Shown here: positions 9,501-23,500 of the stretch, in pieces
How positions within the stretch are numbered: position 1 is the stretch's first letter
Layout of the letters: every line of letters starts with the position of its first letter
Source of the DNA: Apus apus
Lineage: Eukaryota; Chordata; Aves; Apodiformes; Apodidae
Assembly (NCBI RefSeq): GCF_020740795.1
Contig: NC_067283.1
Location: 45,869,659 to 45,933,658 of the forward strand
Reading direction: 5' to 3'
DNA length: 64,000 nucleotides
Program-made: the position numbers and the translations under genes
The notes under the pieces: model-generated
Seen by the model: only the letters and a program-made list of their open reading frames with translations
The model's database searches: none
Told to the model about the DNA's origin: nothing

Positions 9501-12500
9501 GATAGAGAGATCAGAGAGCTACAGCAGGCAGTGAAGGGATAGTAATGTAATACACATCTTTGTTCTTTGCAATGACTATTTGAATCACTGATGTCCAATA
9601 CATCATAGAGTCCATAAGCAATATACTGTGTATTGCAGTTAGTCTGGTCTCCTCTGGTATTTTGAAGTATTTTTGAAGAATTTTTAATGTTTGTGCACAG
9701 AAATGGTATATTTTATGGAGATAGGGATCAATTTGGCTTACTAATGCAACAGTGAGCAAAACAAGAAATGCTTAGTTTGCCAGCTCAGAAGGTCTTGCTA
9801 CATTTCAAAAGCTTTAACATACAGCAACTTTGAACCTGGGGGTTTTTCCAGTTCTCTGAAGTAACAGCATAGTTTTCTTCTAGACTACCTCTTAACATCA
9901 CAGAAGTAGATCTTGACAATCATCATTTTCACTTCAGGCCTTTTCAGGGTAGAGGTGAAATTTTTTTGTTCTTGTTTTATTAATGCACTATTTTTATTTA
10001 TGCCTAGTGTCTTTCTGTATTTGGTTTAGATGCCTGCTTAGGTGTAGTGATTTTGGATTTAAAATCTAAATGCCTTGTAGCCTTCATACCGGTGTCTTCC
10101 CTGCACCTATATGGTAGGGAAGAAGTGTAGACTAGAAGTGGGGGGATAAAATGCAGAGAGACTCAGTGACTTGTTCATGCATATGAAGGGAGGGCTGTAG
10201 TAGAAGCCAAATCCTGGATTGTACCACCTGAGTGATAGGTATGTCTCATTGTTAAGGTGCTCTTTCTGTCTTGAAAGATAATATTCAGTGTATTTTTTTT
10301 TTTTAGACTAGGATGGTTCTGCCAGCTTCTTACTATGCTTAAAACATTAAAGCTGCAACTCTTTTTTGCTTCTCTGGAAAATATGTTCCTTAAGCCATGA
10401 AAGCAGCGTAGTTTTAAAATAGATGCTAAGAACAATACTAGTCATCTGGACAAACCTTTCTCCTTCATTTTTGTCTTTTTTTTTTTAAAAAAAAAATTGA
10501 CATAGGGCAAATTAAGAATTTAATTTCCCTTAATCCAGTGGTTTGCTAGTTTTAAGTCCTGAGTCAGCATCAAAATTGCAAAGCTGTCTAGAAGATCAGG
10601 ACAGCCTCTTCTGTTTTGTCTCTCATAAGGCTGTCTATTCAGGGTAACTGCAACGCTGTGGGAAAGCATGACACCCCCAGTTGTTGTTTTGTTTCTCAGT
10701 ACAGTCCTTTCTGCAAGATTGCTCATTCCTTCTGATACTTACTCCAGATAGTGGCAAAGCCACAAAGCTGGTTTGTATTTAAATGTTCAGGATTCATATT
10801 CCTCTTTTTACATAAGTAGTTTGTGTGTATTTAGACTATCAGGACTGTAAGGCTGAAGTGACAGAATGTCTCTGTTGCCCTTGCAGCTCTGATAACTGTA
10901 AGTTATTTTGTAATGGTTTGTACTTAATGACAGTTTTATGGGACACCTTCCATCTTTGAAGCTTTTTGGTCAACACCTTATTGCAGTCACTAACGTTGTG
11001 ATCAACTGAAGTCATATCCAAGCCTGACCTTAATCTCTGTTGCCCTTGTGACTTGTGTTCTGAACCTAGACCTTGCCCCAGTTTTATTACTTATCTGTAG
11101 TGGTTCAGTGTCACTGTAGCTGGGATGGTGTCTTTGTCTTCTCTCCTTTGCTCAGGCTAGCAGCTGACAGGCCTTGCAGGTGGGAGTGCAATCACTTACC
11201 AGAGAACTGAGACTCTAGGTCAGTCTTTATTGCATTATGATTTATGTGTACAAACATATCCGTTAATTAAATGGAAGTTATATAGACATCACCAGGAAGC
11301 TGTTACCATCTGTCCTGAGTGATTGTGTGCCATGAACGTTAGCATAGGAGAAGACCATGTTTTTAATGGAGAAATTGTGACCTTTATTTTCCTTACAGTT
11401 CTACTACTGGAATTCTTCTGGCAGTGTTGAGTCGCTACTTGTTTGCACTGATGTAAATGAGGAGAACTGAGGGGTTTGTTCCTTGTGTGGCTACATCTCT
11501 TTTGAGCCAGGCAATCTCAGCCCCATCTCAGCCCCATCCCAGTCCTCAGGATGGAGATCTAGCAAGATGTCACTGAGGTAATTTCCACCTCCTCTTGCTC
11601 TCCTAAGGGAGAAGTTCCCTCTATGTATTCATACTCCCATTCAAATGTATTATTCAGAAAAGCACAACTTTGATTAAATCTTCCCCTCTAATAAAATGCT
11701 TCTAGTAAAATTAACAAAAGTTAGTGCGATCCATTTTTTATAAGGTCTTGTTTGTGGTCTCTTCAAAACAATAAATTTAAAAGTAATAAATTATGATTCA
11801 TCAAAATAGTTAATGATGTAAACAGCTTTCTAAACTGTGGCTATAAAGCAATGTTGCAACATAGCCACTTACTACCTTGATGTATAGAAAAGTTTTATAA
11901 CTGGGTTGCCGTCTGGTTTTGCGTGCTGTCTTTCCCCCTTTCCAAGGTGGGTAATACAAGCCTATGCGTTCATCCCCAGGAAACACAAGTGTGGTTTAAG
12001 CTTTGTAATTTTTAATGAATATAATATAATTTGCATCCTAATTTCTTTAGGCCATTTTCTTCAGTATGGGAACTGAAACTGTTGAAATGTCTTGACTTCA
12101 GTAGCCAAAGGGTTTGGGGAAATCTGAGATGTTTGCGAGCCTCTTGTTAGAAGCGAAGCATAGCTGGTAACGTAGCACTTAGGCTGAAACTGTACTGCTT
12201 AATATGGCTGGAATTTCCAGAAGAAAAAAGAAAAATTATCTGCACTCGGCATAATCCTGTTAGCCTGCTCCTGAGGTGGCTGAAGTAGGTCTAGCAGGAC
12301 TGACTTTGCCCTGTGACATTTTGATCTGAGTCATCGAGTGTCCCATCAGTGCAGTGTTAAGCCCTGTGTCTGATCCTTCCTATTGCTTTTGCAATTTTAA
12401 CCCAAGAAGAAGTAGTTTTTGACCTGTTGGGGCTTTTGGATTAAGGTTTGTTTTGTTTTGTTTGGGTTTTTGTGCTTTGTTTTTGTTTGTGTTTTTTTAA

Positions 12501-15500
12501 CCGTATGTGGAGTCCCAAAAATACTCCAGTGGAAGTGCAGCTCTCTGTAGCAAATTTAAGCCTACTAATAATAGACTTGCTTTTTTTAGCTGCCTGTCAC
12601 AGACCTGTTAGTGTCCCCTTGACCCTTCAGGGTTTTGTAAACCAGAGTTTGGAAACTGCCATGCTGATGGATATCTGGATGAATCTGCAGGAGGCTGCCA
12701 AAAATTCTCAGCATAGCTTGGCTGTTTGGTTCCACTCCTCCTGATCAGATAAAGCTTTTTAGGCCTTGCAGAAGCCATTAGGGAAAAATACATGAATACC
12801 GATACTTACTTATTCCACTTGCTTTGAGAAGTTTTGATAGGCTTGTTGTTAGATTTGGACTGTATGAAAGCATAGCAGGAGAAACACAGGTAAATACCCT
12901 GTTAGTTAGAAAACAAGCTATCTGGAGTTTGTTGGTTTTCTTTAAAGGGGCATCCTGTCCTGTGAGTCTAGATCACCTAGTTTAGCTGCCATGAATATAA
13001 CATGAATGGTAATGGACGTTTGCTTCCTTTTGATGGCTACAAAACACTAACTTGAGTGTTGTAACTTGAAATTCACCTGGTTCATAATGTAAAGTGTGAC
13101 CCGTTTAATGTCAATGGACAGAGGATAGAGAAAATAGTTGCAGTGTACATAGCAATACTGTACTTTTGCAAGTTGTACCCATGTGCCTGACCTCACTAGC
13201 ATGAGTAATAACATAAAAATCAGCCGGGTGATGGTGATGATGATGGCATTGAGCGTGGTCTAAGTTTTATAACCTCAAGACCTCAGGTAGCTTTCAGGTT
13301 CACCTTGGGTGAAGGCCCACATCATTCGTTAGTTCATTTTTAATGCATTCTTTGGCCATCACAGGCCATTAAAAAAATAAATTTTTAACATGGCTGATGG
13401 CAGGTCAGAAGACAGTTACTTCATTCATACAGAGTGCAATACCATATTTTATGTATTCATTGTAGCAGGAAGTGGATTTTACTTTGTTTTATTTACACTT
13501 CTAATGTGTATATTACATGTGTTTTTTTATTTTATTGTTCCTGTAATGCCAAATGCCTTCCAGATAAAAAAGAAGAAAAGGTCTTTGCTCTGACATGTTT
13601 TTAAGCTAGATTGATGTGTGTGTAGTCATTGTGTCTAACACTTACCTAGTGGCCTCTCTTGTAGCCTGACACCATGATTAAGTCCTTCAGCCCTTTGCCT
13701 TCATTGTTTACATATTGTTTGCTCCAGAGCAGGAGGGACTGACATACTCCATCTGAGCGTTACAAATTAAGTTCATATGCAGTATGATTCAAGGGCAGAC
13801 TAGTTAGGGCAAGTTACTGCTTCTTCCCTCTCCAGTTTGTATGTTGTTTTTTTTGGATAGTGTTTATATGAAAACCCTAGATTGGACAATACAAACCAAA
13901 ACGGATGTTTATGTACGTAAGAACAAGGAATTAAAAAAACCAACAGACCAGGTCATGTAGAAGAGAAGCTGTCTCTCTTAACTAAGCTCCTAAAGCTTGA
14001 CTCTTAGGATAGTGTACATTAAACTACAAATGTATTTCTGAAATAATGAATGGTGTTTATGTACTGCTTTTTAATGTTGTTGCCTGATGATGCCTCTAAA
14101 GCAAGCATTAAATAACAAAGTGCATTAAGTAACAAACTTGTACTCCAGCCAGAAGTCAGAATTGGAGGCCTGAGCTGTGTGCTCTTAACTGCTTCCTTAT
14201 GGCATTGCAGGGATGAGGCCCCAGACTTTCAGAGCGAGGTGTCTCAAGGCTCCTTTCAGTTTCTCTTTAGGCAGCTCCACTCCAATTGCCCTTTTGTTTT
14301 TTTATTCTTTTCCTTTCCCCATTTAGTTCAGTAATGTGTCTCAGAAGGAGCTGTAGAACTCTCACTGGAGTGAAACCACTTCCTCCATTTGCAATAGACA
14401 TGACTTTTTATTTGACTGCTGAAATGTGCTGTTCAGGACTAAACCCACAGTTTTATAATCACTATGTATTTGTCCAGCTTTCAGTCAGTCTCTGCTAATA
14501 CTGACCTGAACATGACTTGTCAAACTAATTCAGCTGTTCAATAGACTAGTTTGCTTTTCCTGTGACCGTTTCATTCCTCTGCTTTGAGAAACAAAATTTC
14601 AGGGTGAAAAAAGAAAAAGGGATCAGAGTCTAGGCAAAACATCCTGAAAGTGTGTTCATGAATACCTCAGTTGGTTTAATACCCTTGATGTGTAAAGTCT
14701 GAAACTGTGGTTGAAAATAAAACACCTAAATTCCTGTTTTCTTTCCTATTTTTTAGTGTGGTATGATATGTTACTGTCATCTGAACACTGGTGTCAGGCA
14801 TGGATCTTTATGTCAGCTTTATTTTGAGCTGGCAAACCAGCATAGCAATTTAAATAAGATTATTAAATAATGCAATGAAAGTTAACCTGTTTCCTTGGGG
14901 GAGGGTTTGTGTCTTTAAAATACTTGTTAAGTCTTTGTGAATTTATGAGTATATAAGCGTCCTTACAGAAATTGTGAAGAACTGGGGAAAAAGTGTGGAT
15001 TTACTGGTAGGTATAGATTTATCTGAACTTAGAGCAACAGATTGTTTGGGTAATCACTGTTTCTGAGAATTATAGAGCTTGTATGCCTAAGTATCAGGAG
15101 TCATGTGGCTAAATTATAGCTGTGGTTAAAATACAAAGTAATTATTGCAGTGTGGTAATGTGAGTTTTGTGAATGAGGGAAAGAAGTGGGTTTTGTTTTG
15201 TGTTTGTTTGGTTTTTTTCTCACCAAAGTAGAAGAGATCTCCACATGCGTGTTTTAATTTTGATTTTTCTGTTCTGGGTGATGTATATATAATTAAGACT
15301 GATGGGCTTTAACATTAATTCACGCGACTTTCTTCGGATTCAAAGAATGTTTTAAAGTGTCTCACTTGGCAGCATATTAAATACTAAAAGCAGAAATACA
15401 ACCTAGTTTATTTATATCAGTTATGTTAGACTACGAAAATTGTGAATGGTTTATCCACTTCTGTGCACTCCTTTGCTCTCCTGACCTGTGCCTGTCTCTG

Positions 15501-17260
15501 TGGCATTAGCAGCTCCTGTCACCTCTCTTTCATGTCACTCGCACTGACATGCACAAGCTCATCACCTCTGTGCTTGTATTTAATTAATCATCCTGCTCAT
15601 TAATAACCTTAACCTTTGGCTCTGAAAGGCTAATTGTCCTCTTACAATTCGGTCATCTTGAAAAAAACAACTAGAAAGCAAGCTGCCATCTCCTTTCCTG
15701 TCTAGGTAGGGGCATTAGTGTCTCCATTTAGATTAGTATTATGCAAAATAGAGCTTTCCTCTTGTACTTGGCAGAACTTAGCCATAAAATCTATGAGAGA
15801 AGTTTAAGGCCCTAGATACTTTTGTGATCTTTCATTATGTTTTCTGTGACATGTATCCACGTGACAGTATCGCTTTTTCAACAGTGAAACACAAAACCAA
15901 TAGCTTCAGTATGAACCTTTGTGGCAGAAGACAATTAATGGTTAACATTCTCTGAATTAAAATGGAAAAATGTGCTCTCTTTTTGGCAAAGAAATGAGAG
16001 TAATCCTTATATGTTGAAATAGGAGGAGGCTGAACCGTTCTGCTTAGGTATATGTGATTCACTGTATTTGGTTCAAAATCACTGTATCCATTTTTGTAGA
16101 AGGTGGGTCATGAGGTATAGATTGTAGTGGTTTTGAGCATTTAGAGTATTGTGCAAATACTTTAAGAAGCGTCTTCAGAAGAGTTGCTGGAGGTATAAAG
16201 AGCAGCTTTCAAAGTGTAGGGTTTTAGGTGTGCTCTAACACTGGAGAGGTGTTCACAGTGTGGATTGATTGATACCCTGCCAAAGGAGCACCTTTTGGTT
16301 TTCTCAAGTGCCTACATTTGGTGGGATTTGCATTGAAACTACAGTACGTGCTCTGCATTCCTGGAGTAGTGCAGTTTCTGGCTCCAGAATGGACCTTAAT
16401 CTCTGAATAGACAAGATGCCTGCAGAAGTGGAGAGAACAGGGCAGTGGCAGAAAATGTCATGGTAGTCCCCTTACTGCAATGGAGTGGTCTTAGCTGGGA
16501 ATGCTAAAGGGGAAGTAAAACAAATGCCATCAAGGGATGGAGGAAAGGTGGTGGGAGAAGGATGGCAAAGCAGAAGGCTTGAGAGAGGGATGTAAAACCA
16601 AAAGAGGAGCTAAGAGCGGGAGGCAGCTGTTGTTCAGGAAGAGCATCCTCCACAGAAGACTAGAAATTCCTGTAACAACCTTTGCCTGCTGCTTCAGCAG
16701 TTCCTGCCACTGTAACTTCCCAGCAATGTGTTTTTGAAGTTTTATCCCCAAAATGTAAGTTTATGGATAAGAAGAAAGGAAACCTTTCACTTTCTAAGCT
16801 TCCCAGTATCTGTAGGAGAGACCCTTCCCCAGGTCTGATACAGCAATAAGGGATCCTGCCAGCTGTGTCAGGTCTTTTTTCCCACATGACATAGTCCAGT
16901 TCTTGCTTCAGTCTGTGCTGTGGCTACTCCTTTTGGCACCTACCTTATCACTGTTCTCTTCATTAAAATATTTGCTGTCTTTCATCTGGAAGGGTGGAGG
17001 TGGCACACCAGTGGATTTAATGTGTAATTAAGCAAGCTTTAAAAGCACTTAGAGAGTCTTCTGAATAAGAAGTGTTCTGATAAGTGCATGAGTTTGGTTT
17101 CCAAATCCATTATTTTGTGTTTGATTTCTTTATCTTTCTTGCTTTTTCAACTCACTTTCTGCAATTTGGAACTTCCCACGTGATTGTTCCCGTGCCATTA
17201 AGCGAAGGGACCTCTACATGTCTTGCAAAGCAGTGAACCCTGTTTCTGACTCTCTTTCAG
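6037..17260 (+). other. ZDHHC3: ZDHHC3 intron 1 (long, 5' UTR intron)
   Basis: About 11.2 kb without a recognisable coding exon or CR1 copy. The first part remains GC-rich to about 6900, then composition becomes AT-rich. Open frames inside are short and match nothing I know. Alternative leader exons cannot be excluded. Confidence 0.6.
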
Positions 17261-17322
17261 ATGCAAGTATGGACATAATAGCCTATGATGATTACTCCAG
17301 TCTACCGCTTCAGAGATATTGA
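17261..17322 (+). promoter_or_regulatory. ZDHHC3: Two short upstream ORFs in the ZDHHC3 leader
   Basis: The exon opens with ATG at 17261, in a five-residue ORF ending at TAA 17276-17278, before the main start at 17285. A second ATG at 17269 opens a 17-residue ORF ending at TGA 17320-17322, in another frame and overlapping the main start. ORFs of this kind commonly reduce translation of the main frame; that effect is inference here. Confidence 0.55.
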
Positions 17323-17590
17323 AAGGAAACCTGAATACCTCCAGCCAGAAAAGTGTGTTCCACCTCCTAGCCGCGCTTCCCTGGGAACAATGTGGTTTAT
17401 TCGAGATGGCTGTGGTATTGCATGTGCTGTCGTCACCTGGATGCTGGTGTTCTATGCTGACTTTGTAGTCCTTCTTGTCATGCTAGTTCCATCGAGAGAT
17501 TATGTTTATAGTGTCATCAACGGCACACTGTTCAACACCTTGGCTTTCCTGGCTTTGGCTTCACATTTTCGTGCTATGCTGACAGATCCA
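17261..17590 (+). CDS. ZDHHC3: ZDHHC3 first coding exon (24 bases of UTR, CDS from 17285)
   Basis: The acceptor CTTTCAG precedes 17261 and the donor is CCA|GTAAGT. It encodes residues 1-102, including the first two membrane segments and ending RAMLTDP. The exon starts directly with an out-of-frame upstream ATG. Confidence 0.93.
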
Positions 17591-20500
17591 GTAAGTATAT
17601 CTCTCTCTGTATGGCTCGGAAAGAAGCAGGCAGTGTTTTTCTTGTCTGCTAGATGTTGGGTAACTCAGTTGCGGAGTGAGTGGCAGATTTAAATAACTTT
17701 TGTGTGTCAGCCTGCTGAGTGAGGCTGCTGATGTGATATGCTAATTTCTCATCCCACTCAAGTCAGATGTAAAGTCAAGTACCCAGCTTTAGATTCCCAT
17801 TGTGTGAGCAGTTCCTCTTTTTGTTCTGGGTAGGAGAGTGTTTCTCTCTGACTGTTTTCTCCCTGGTAGCAGATCTCATGTTTGTGGCTTGTTGTGTCTT
17901 GACAACAGGAAAGCTGGAAAAGCTGGTTTTGGTTGTGTGCCTTGGCAAGTAATTGCTTCAGCAAAATGTGTGTTGTTTCGAAAAGCCACCATCTCTCAAA
18001 CTAGTGCTTTAGTTGAGTTTATTGAACCATGCTGAAATAAATACTATGTGAGCATGCTAAGGGCTGACAATTCTTAGGCAGGTAGAAGGTGTCAGAGTTC
18101 TAAGATACCCCTTGCATGTCTCTGTAAGTCATTGCTTTATGAGACATCTGGTCTGCTGCTTTCTTGTCTTTCAGCTAGTGAGAAGATGCATTTTACTACC
18201 GTGGTGCTTATTCTGAGTGACCTGTGACGGTTAATTTTGCTTATTAACCTCTGGACCTTATAGTCTGTTCAAAACTCCATCTCCACTAGTCAGTGGAAGG
18301 AAAAACAAGCTTAGACTTGTCTTGGCCCTTTCCTCCTGAGTGTTCTTGTTGCTGTTTGGAATGGCAGTGTGCCTCTGATACTGTAATTATTCTTTTCAAA
18401 TGTCAGACCCTACTTGAAACCTTGTTAGATGGTTAGATTACACTTCAGTGTAATCTTTGTTTCTTAGTTCAGTCTCTCCCAGAAGCCACAGGTACTGCTG
18501 CTGGGCAGAACTGTAAGCAGTAGTTGAGGCTCTGGAACTTCTGGTTGTTGGACTAAGGAATAGAGGATTACAGCAATTTGTTGTATAGTTTATATCCTGG
18601 GGATTCTTCTTGTTGTTAATTATTGTGTGTTGTGTGGCTTTAATGCCTAGGGACCTTCAGGTCACTGGAATTATTTTGCAGAGTTAGCTGGAACTCTTCT
18701 GAAACAAAAGTTGTATTCTAAAGCAGGCTGGACAAACAGTGTTGGAGAAGCAGATAAAATCTGTATACAGAATAATTGGGAAAAGATACGTTAATTTGTA
18801 GTGTGCAGTGGGATTTATGTGTGTGGATGGTGAGAGCCAGTGGGATTTTGTTTTATTTTTTTATGAGGAAATCAGCTAAACAAAATGGAAGATAAAGTGT
18901 GGGGATGCAGCAACACCTGGCAGACAGCATGAGTCAGGGATGAAGGAAAGTGCTGGGACATGGAGAATCAGGGGCACGTCCAGAATCTGAATGAAATAGC
19001 ATAGTGTAAGACAAACAAGTAGAATTCTTATAAATAAACTAACATCTGAATTCTTCAGAACTAATGGCATGTGTCATGTTTCTCAGGAACTTGCTAAAAA
19101 CATTCCTAAGGTTTTGAGCTTTGCTGCGTACTAAAGAGAGAGAACATGATCTGTAGCATTTTGTAGAAATTTTCCTGTTAGTTTTTAAATTGGTCAGGTC
19201 TATTGGGAGATTTCTGTGGAAAAACCCAAAGACTGCTCAAGAAAGCTTTATAGTACTGGTTTAACGTGCAGTTCTCTCATTGATGTCTATTTTTCCTTTT
19301 TATTGCTGTTGGGATGTTGTATAGGTGTGTTAAAAAGAAACTGTTCAATCAGAAGTCTGTGAAAATGTTACAATCCTGGTTTTATTTCAATATAAAAGCC
19401 TAACATCCACACAGGTGCATTTGTGTCAGTGTACCAGCACTGATTTCATACAGGACATTTAGTTACCTTTTTTAGGGTGGGTTTTGGCTTGTTTTTGAGC
19501 AAATTTATGGCCCTAGAAAGGCTGGAAACTGTTGAACTCAGGCTCCTGCAGCAACAATACCATTACCTGTTTAAAGACACATTTTAAAGTGGAAATTGCA
19601 CAGCTAAGGATGTTTTACCCAGTCTTATTCAGATGGGAGGATTCTTAGTGTTTACTGTTTGAATATTGAACCCTAATTGAAATTAAAAATACCCAATGGA
19701 GTCATAGCTATATATGCATGAGGTGTTTATGAGCAACTCTTTAGTGTACACAATGATACTTTGGAAGTAGCTGCTTCTGCTGGAGTACAACATCTGAGCT
19801 CTCTAGTTAGCTTTATGAAACATGGGATAAATTTGTTGATAGACATGAAGAGAGGGTACAAATTCTTAAATATTTTTAAATTACTGTAGAATTACAAAAG
19901 GCTAATTTCTTAAGCGAGGATTTACTATTGTTTTAAAAAACAAAAAACACCAAAATTATGTCTTAAGTATGTAGTTCCATATATTAGGACTTAATTTCTT
20001 TTCTGAATCTTCCTGCTCTTCCTGAAACTCTGGTGATCTTAGGGAGGTTTTTATTTCTTTCTCTTTCCTCCCCTCCTGTAGTTTTAAGTCATCCTGTTGT
20101 TCTTAGCACTTGTAATGTGCACAGGTTAATCTTCTGGTGTGTTGGTTTTTTCTTTGTTTTCTTTTTTTCCTTTTTATTTCTTCCTGCAGGGTGCTGTACC
20201 CAAAGGTAATGCCACAAAGGAGTTCATCGAGAGTTTACAGCTAAAGCCAGGACAGGTGGTTTACAAGTGCCCAAAGTGTTGTAGCATCAAACCTGACAGA
20301 GCACATCACTGCAGGTAAAGTCTCTTCTGAGGACTGCTTTTTTATCAAGACCTCAAGATTTATCCAGTGTGCCTTGATCTAAATTGTTATTGGAGTCTGA
20401 GCCTGAACTGGTTAAATTTATAGACCAACATCCGAATTCTATTGTCAAAACATGCCAGACACGTTCAGGCTTTTCTGAAAAATTCTCAGGTCTGAGAAGT

Positions 20501-23500
20501 TTTCATCTATAGCAAGCTAGGGCTGTTTCTTGCACAGTGAGAAACACTTAAAAATTAATGCTGCCTTGACCCCAGATATGTAATTGACATTCCATAAATT
20601 TTTGTGTAAATGTTACTTTAAAAGAAACATTAAAATGTAATGTCTCTGATAAAGTCAATGTACTTTCAGGTTTTGTTTTTATGCACAAAGCCATATGTAG
20701 ATTCTATCTAAAAGTGATCATAGAACGGTTTGGGTTGGAAGGGACCTTAAAGATCATCTAGTTCCAACTCCCCTGCATGGGCAGGGACACCTCCTGCTAG
20801 ATCAAATTGCTCAAGGCCCCATCAAGCCTGGTCTTTTAAGACCTCCAGGGAGAGGGCAAAGACCTCCAGGATTGGGGCAAATATTTAAGTTAAAATTGAA
20901 GTTCAGTTAACTATATATATTTTTAAGAGTTCTGACTTTCACATTTTCTTTTATTACTGTGATTTTGTTTTGTGCTGTGTCATAGATCAGTATGCCTGCT
21001 GTCCTTTTCTTTTTCTGGTGGGATAGACTTGCCTGAAGAAAGTAACTGGTAGTGAGCTTTTTAGTACTAAGGGCTGTGAGCAAAAAAATAACTGCTTCCT
21101 AAATTCTCTTTTACTTTTAAAACAACTGAACCTGCTTTCTAGTAAGTAGTTAATGAGTTTGCACTGGTGTCCCTTCTTTACTCAAAAACCAATTCATTCT
21201 GAGAAAGCTTGTATCATGGTTACTACTAATTCATGCAGGGGAATATGTGGTGCTGAGCTGTGCAAACTTGTCCTGCTGTTTTCATTTTCTAATCTATTTT
21301 CAGACCCATGCACATTTTTTATTTTGTTTTTTTTTTATTTTAATCAAAATCAGGAGTTGGTTATTCAGCAGGAGCAATGTGATCGTGCCTATCACTTATT
21401 AATGCTACTGTAAAATCCCCTCTGACACTTCTTCAATTATGAATGAAACTTTGCATCTAAAATGCTGTCTTGCTGATGACTCACTGTGTAGGTAAATGAA
21501 AAAGACTTCTTGGCTAAACACAAAACCTAATTTCTGTGGTCCTTATTTCTATGCTTTAAGATAACTTTATAGACATAAAGATTTGACAAACAGTTCCACT
21601 GAGCACCGGTGCTGTTGAGTATCTTCAAACATCTTTCTGTGGAATACGGGTATTTATCGGGACTTTCACACATTAAGGTTGTGCATATGCATCAGTAGGA
21701 GGTACTGCTAGCAGTATGCCTGGGGGAGCAGAGTGCTTTTTCATTTATATGCTATTTTGTGACTCCCCCATGCCCAGCAAACAACTCCTGCCAGGATTTG
21801 GAAGCTGGGTGGTTGAGCAGGGGGTGAGGGGCCATGTCTGAGTATGGGCAGTCCCTGCTGCCTGTAGTTTTCAGTCATGGTTTCTGAGTTTCCTTTTCCA
21901 CCAGCTAGTTTCATGCTCTTTCTCTCATCCAGCTGCTTTTGGTGTGTATACATGGAATAAAACCTCTCCTCTCAGCCTTAGCTATCTCCTTCATGGAGGT
22001 CATCTTTGGCTTGGCTGCTTCAGGTTGTCCCTCTGGGGAACTGGAACCTAGGAGCAACTAAAGAGGTTGCTTGGGTACTTAGCTGTTCCAGAGCCCAAGG
22101 GAAGTGTGTGCACATCTGCACAAAGTAAATTAGACCACAGGGAGGCATCCTCCTGCTTTACACCACCTGTCCTGCTTCCCCACTACCTTTTTTTTTGGCC
22201 AGTAACTGATACTTGTCATGTGTCGCATGACATTATCTCGCAGGTAAACAGGTTTTACTGTGCTAGGTGATTTTAGTCCCCATGTTGCTCAAAAATAATT
22301 TCAAAGTACTTACTCTAGGAAAATGAGGCTTTTCCTGTTGTCCACTGCCTCTGGGGCTGGTAGGTGATAGGGTACCTGAGCCTGCCTGAGAAGAAGCAGC
22401 AGCTCTTCACCTGGCCCCACGCTGAGAGTCTGGGGCCTGCCTGACCAACCTTTCATATAGGATCAAGGGGTATAGCAACTCGTTTGTTTTTTAGGCATGG
22501 CATGTATCCTTAGGGATTGCTCCGTCCCACCACGTAGAGTGCAAAGCTGTTCTGACAGAGGTTTTCTAATATTTATTCATACGTGCTCATAAGAGTGTTT
22601 TTGTTTGAGTTTCCTTTAAGCATTTAAATGGGAGTTGAAGTTTATTGTTTGTACTGAGGTCAACGTATTTTTTGTTATAAGAAGAAAAATAAAATTAGCA
22701 GAGCCCTCAGTCCTTTCCAGTACTGCCAGAATTGTTTTGGAATGGCTATTCCCTTTCTGGTTCTATTGTTTGATTGTTTTGGGGTTTTGTGTTTTTTCAT
22801 ATTTGATTTCTGTGCTTGTTTGTGCAATGTGGTATCAGGAGACTGCCTTTCGTCTCCTATCATATGAGAAAGCAGCAGAGAAAAAGACTTCCTTTATTAT
22901 GTGAGTTGAAGCAGTTACTGAGTAAGCAAGAGAATGATGTTCAGACAAAGTAATAATGTTTAATTATTTGACTTCTAGCCACAATGTGTATGCTGGCAAG
23001 AATCTGAATTTTTATTTTATTAGTCTGGTTTTGTGAAGGGCTTTAACATCTAATTTTACCTTGAATGTACATTGTGGTAGTGTCTTCCTGACTGGCTGCC
23101 ACAGATGTTTTATTCTAGTCTGTGGCTTACCTTGATGTCAAGAGTAACTTCTAAAGCTTTACTTAATTTTCTTTTTTGCAAGTTCCTGCTGTCAGCTAAT
23201 TAATCTGTTATTACTAACTTGGGAAAATATCTTTATTCATTACTGCTTTTAGTATCTTTCTTGGTTTTGTTTTATTTTAATCTGTGGATATTTTCACAGA
23301 CCAAGTAGGTTAAAACTAAGCCAAATGACAGATTTTTTTTTCCATTTGCCTGAATGTATTGTGTAAACTATAATTTGGCAGAAGCACTGATGTGAGTATC
23401 ATGCTAATGTATCTTGCTTGGCATTATTTTTTTACAATGTTGATTTAGTATTGGGTGGTTCATTTTGAACAGACATAGTCAAGTGAGCAAACCACAAGTA

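Noticed and set aside
13390-13593. 67-codon frame with hydrophobic residues in ZDHHC3 intron 1
   Set aside because: Phe/Leu/Val-rich because the DNA is T-rich. No splice context or family match.
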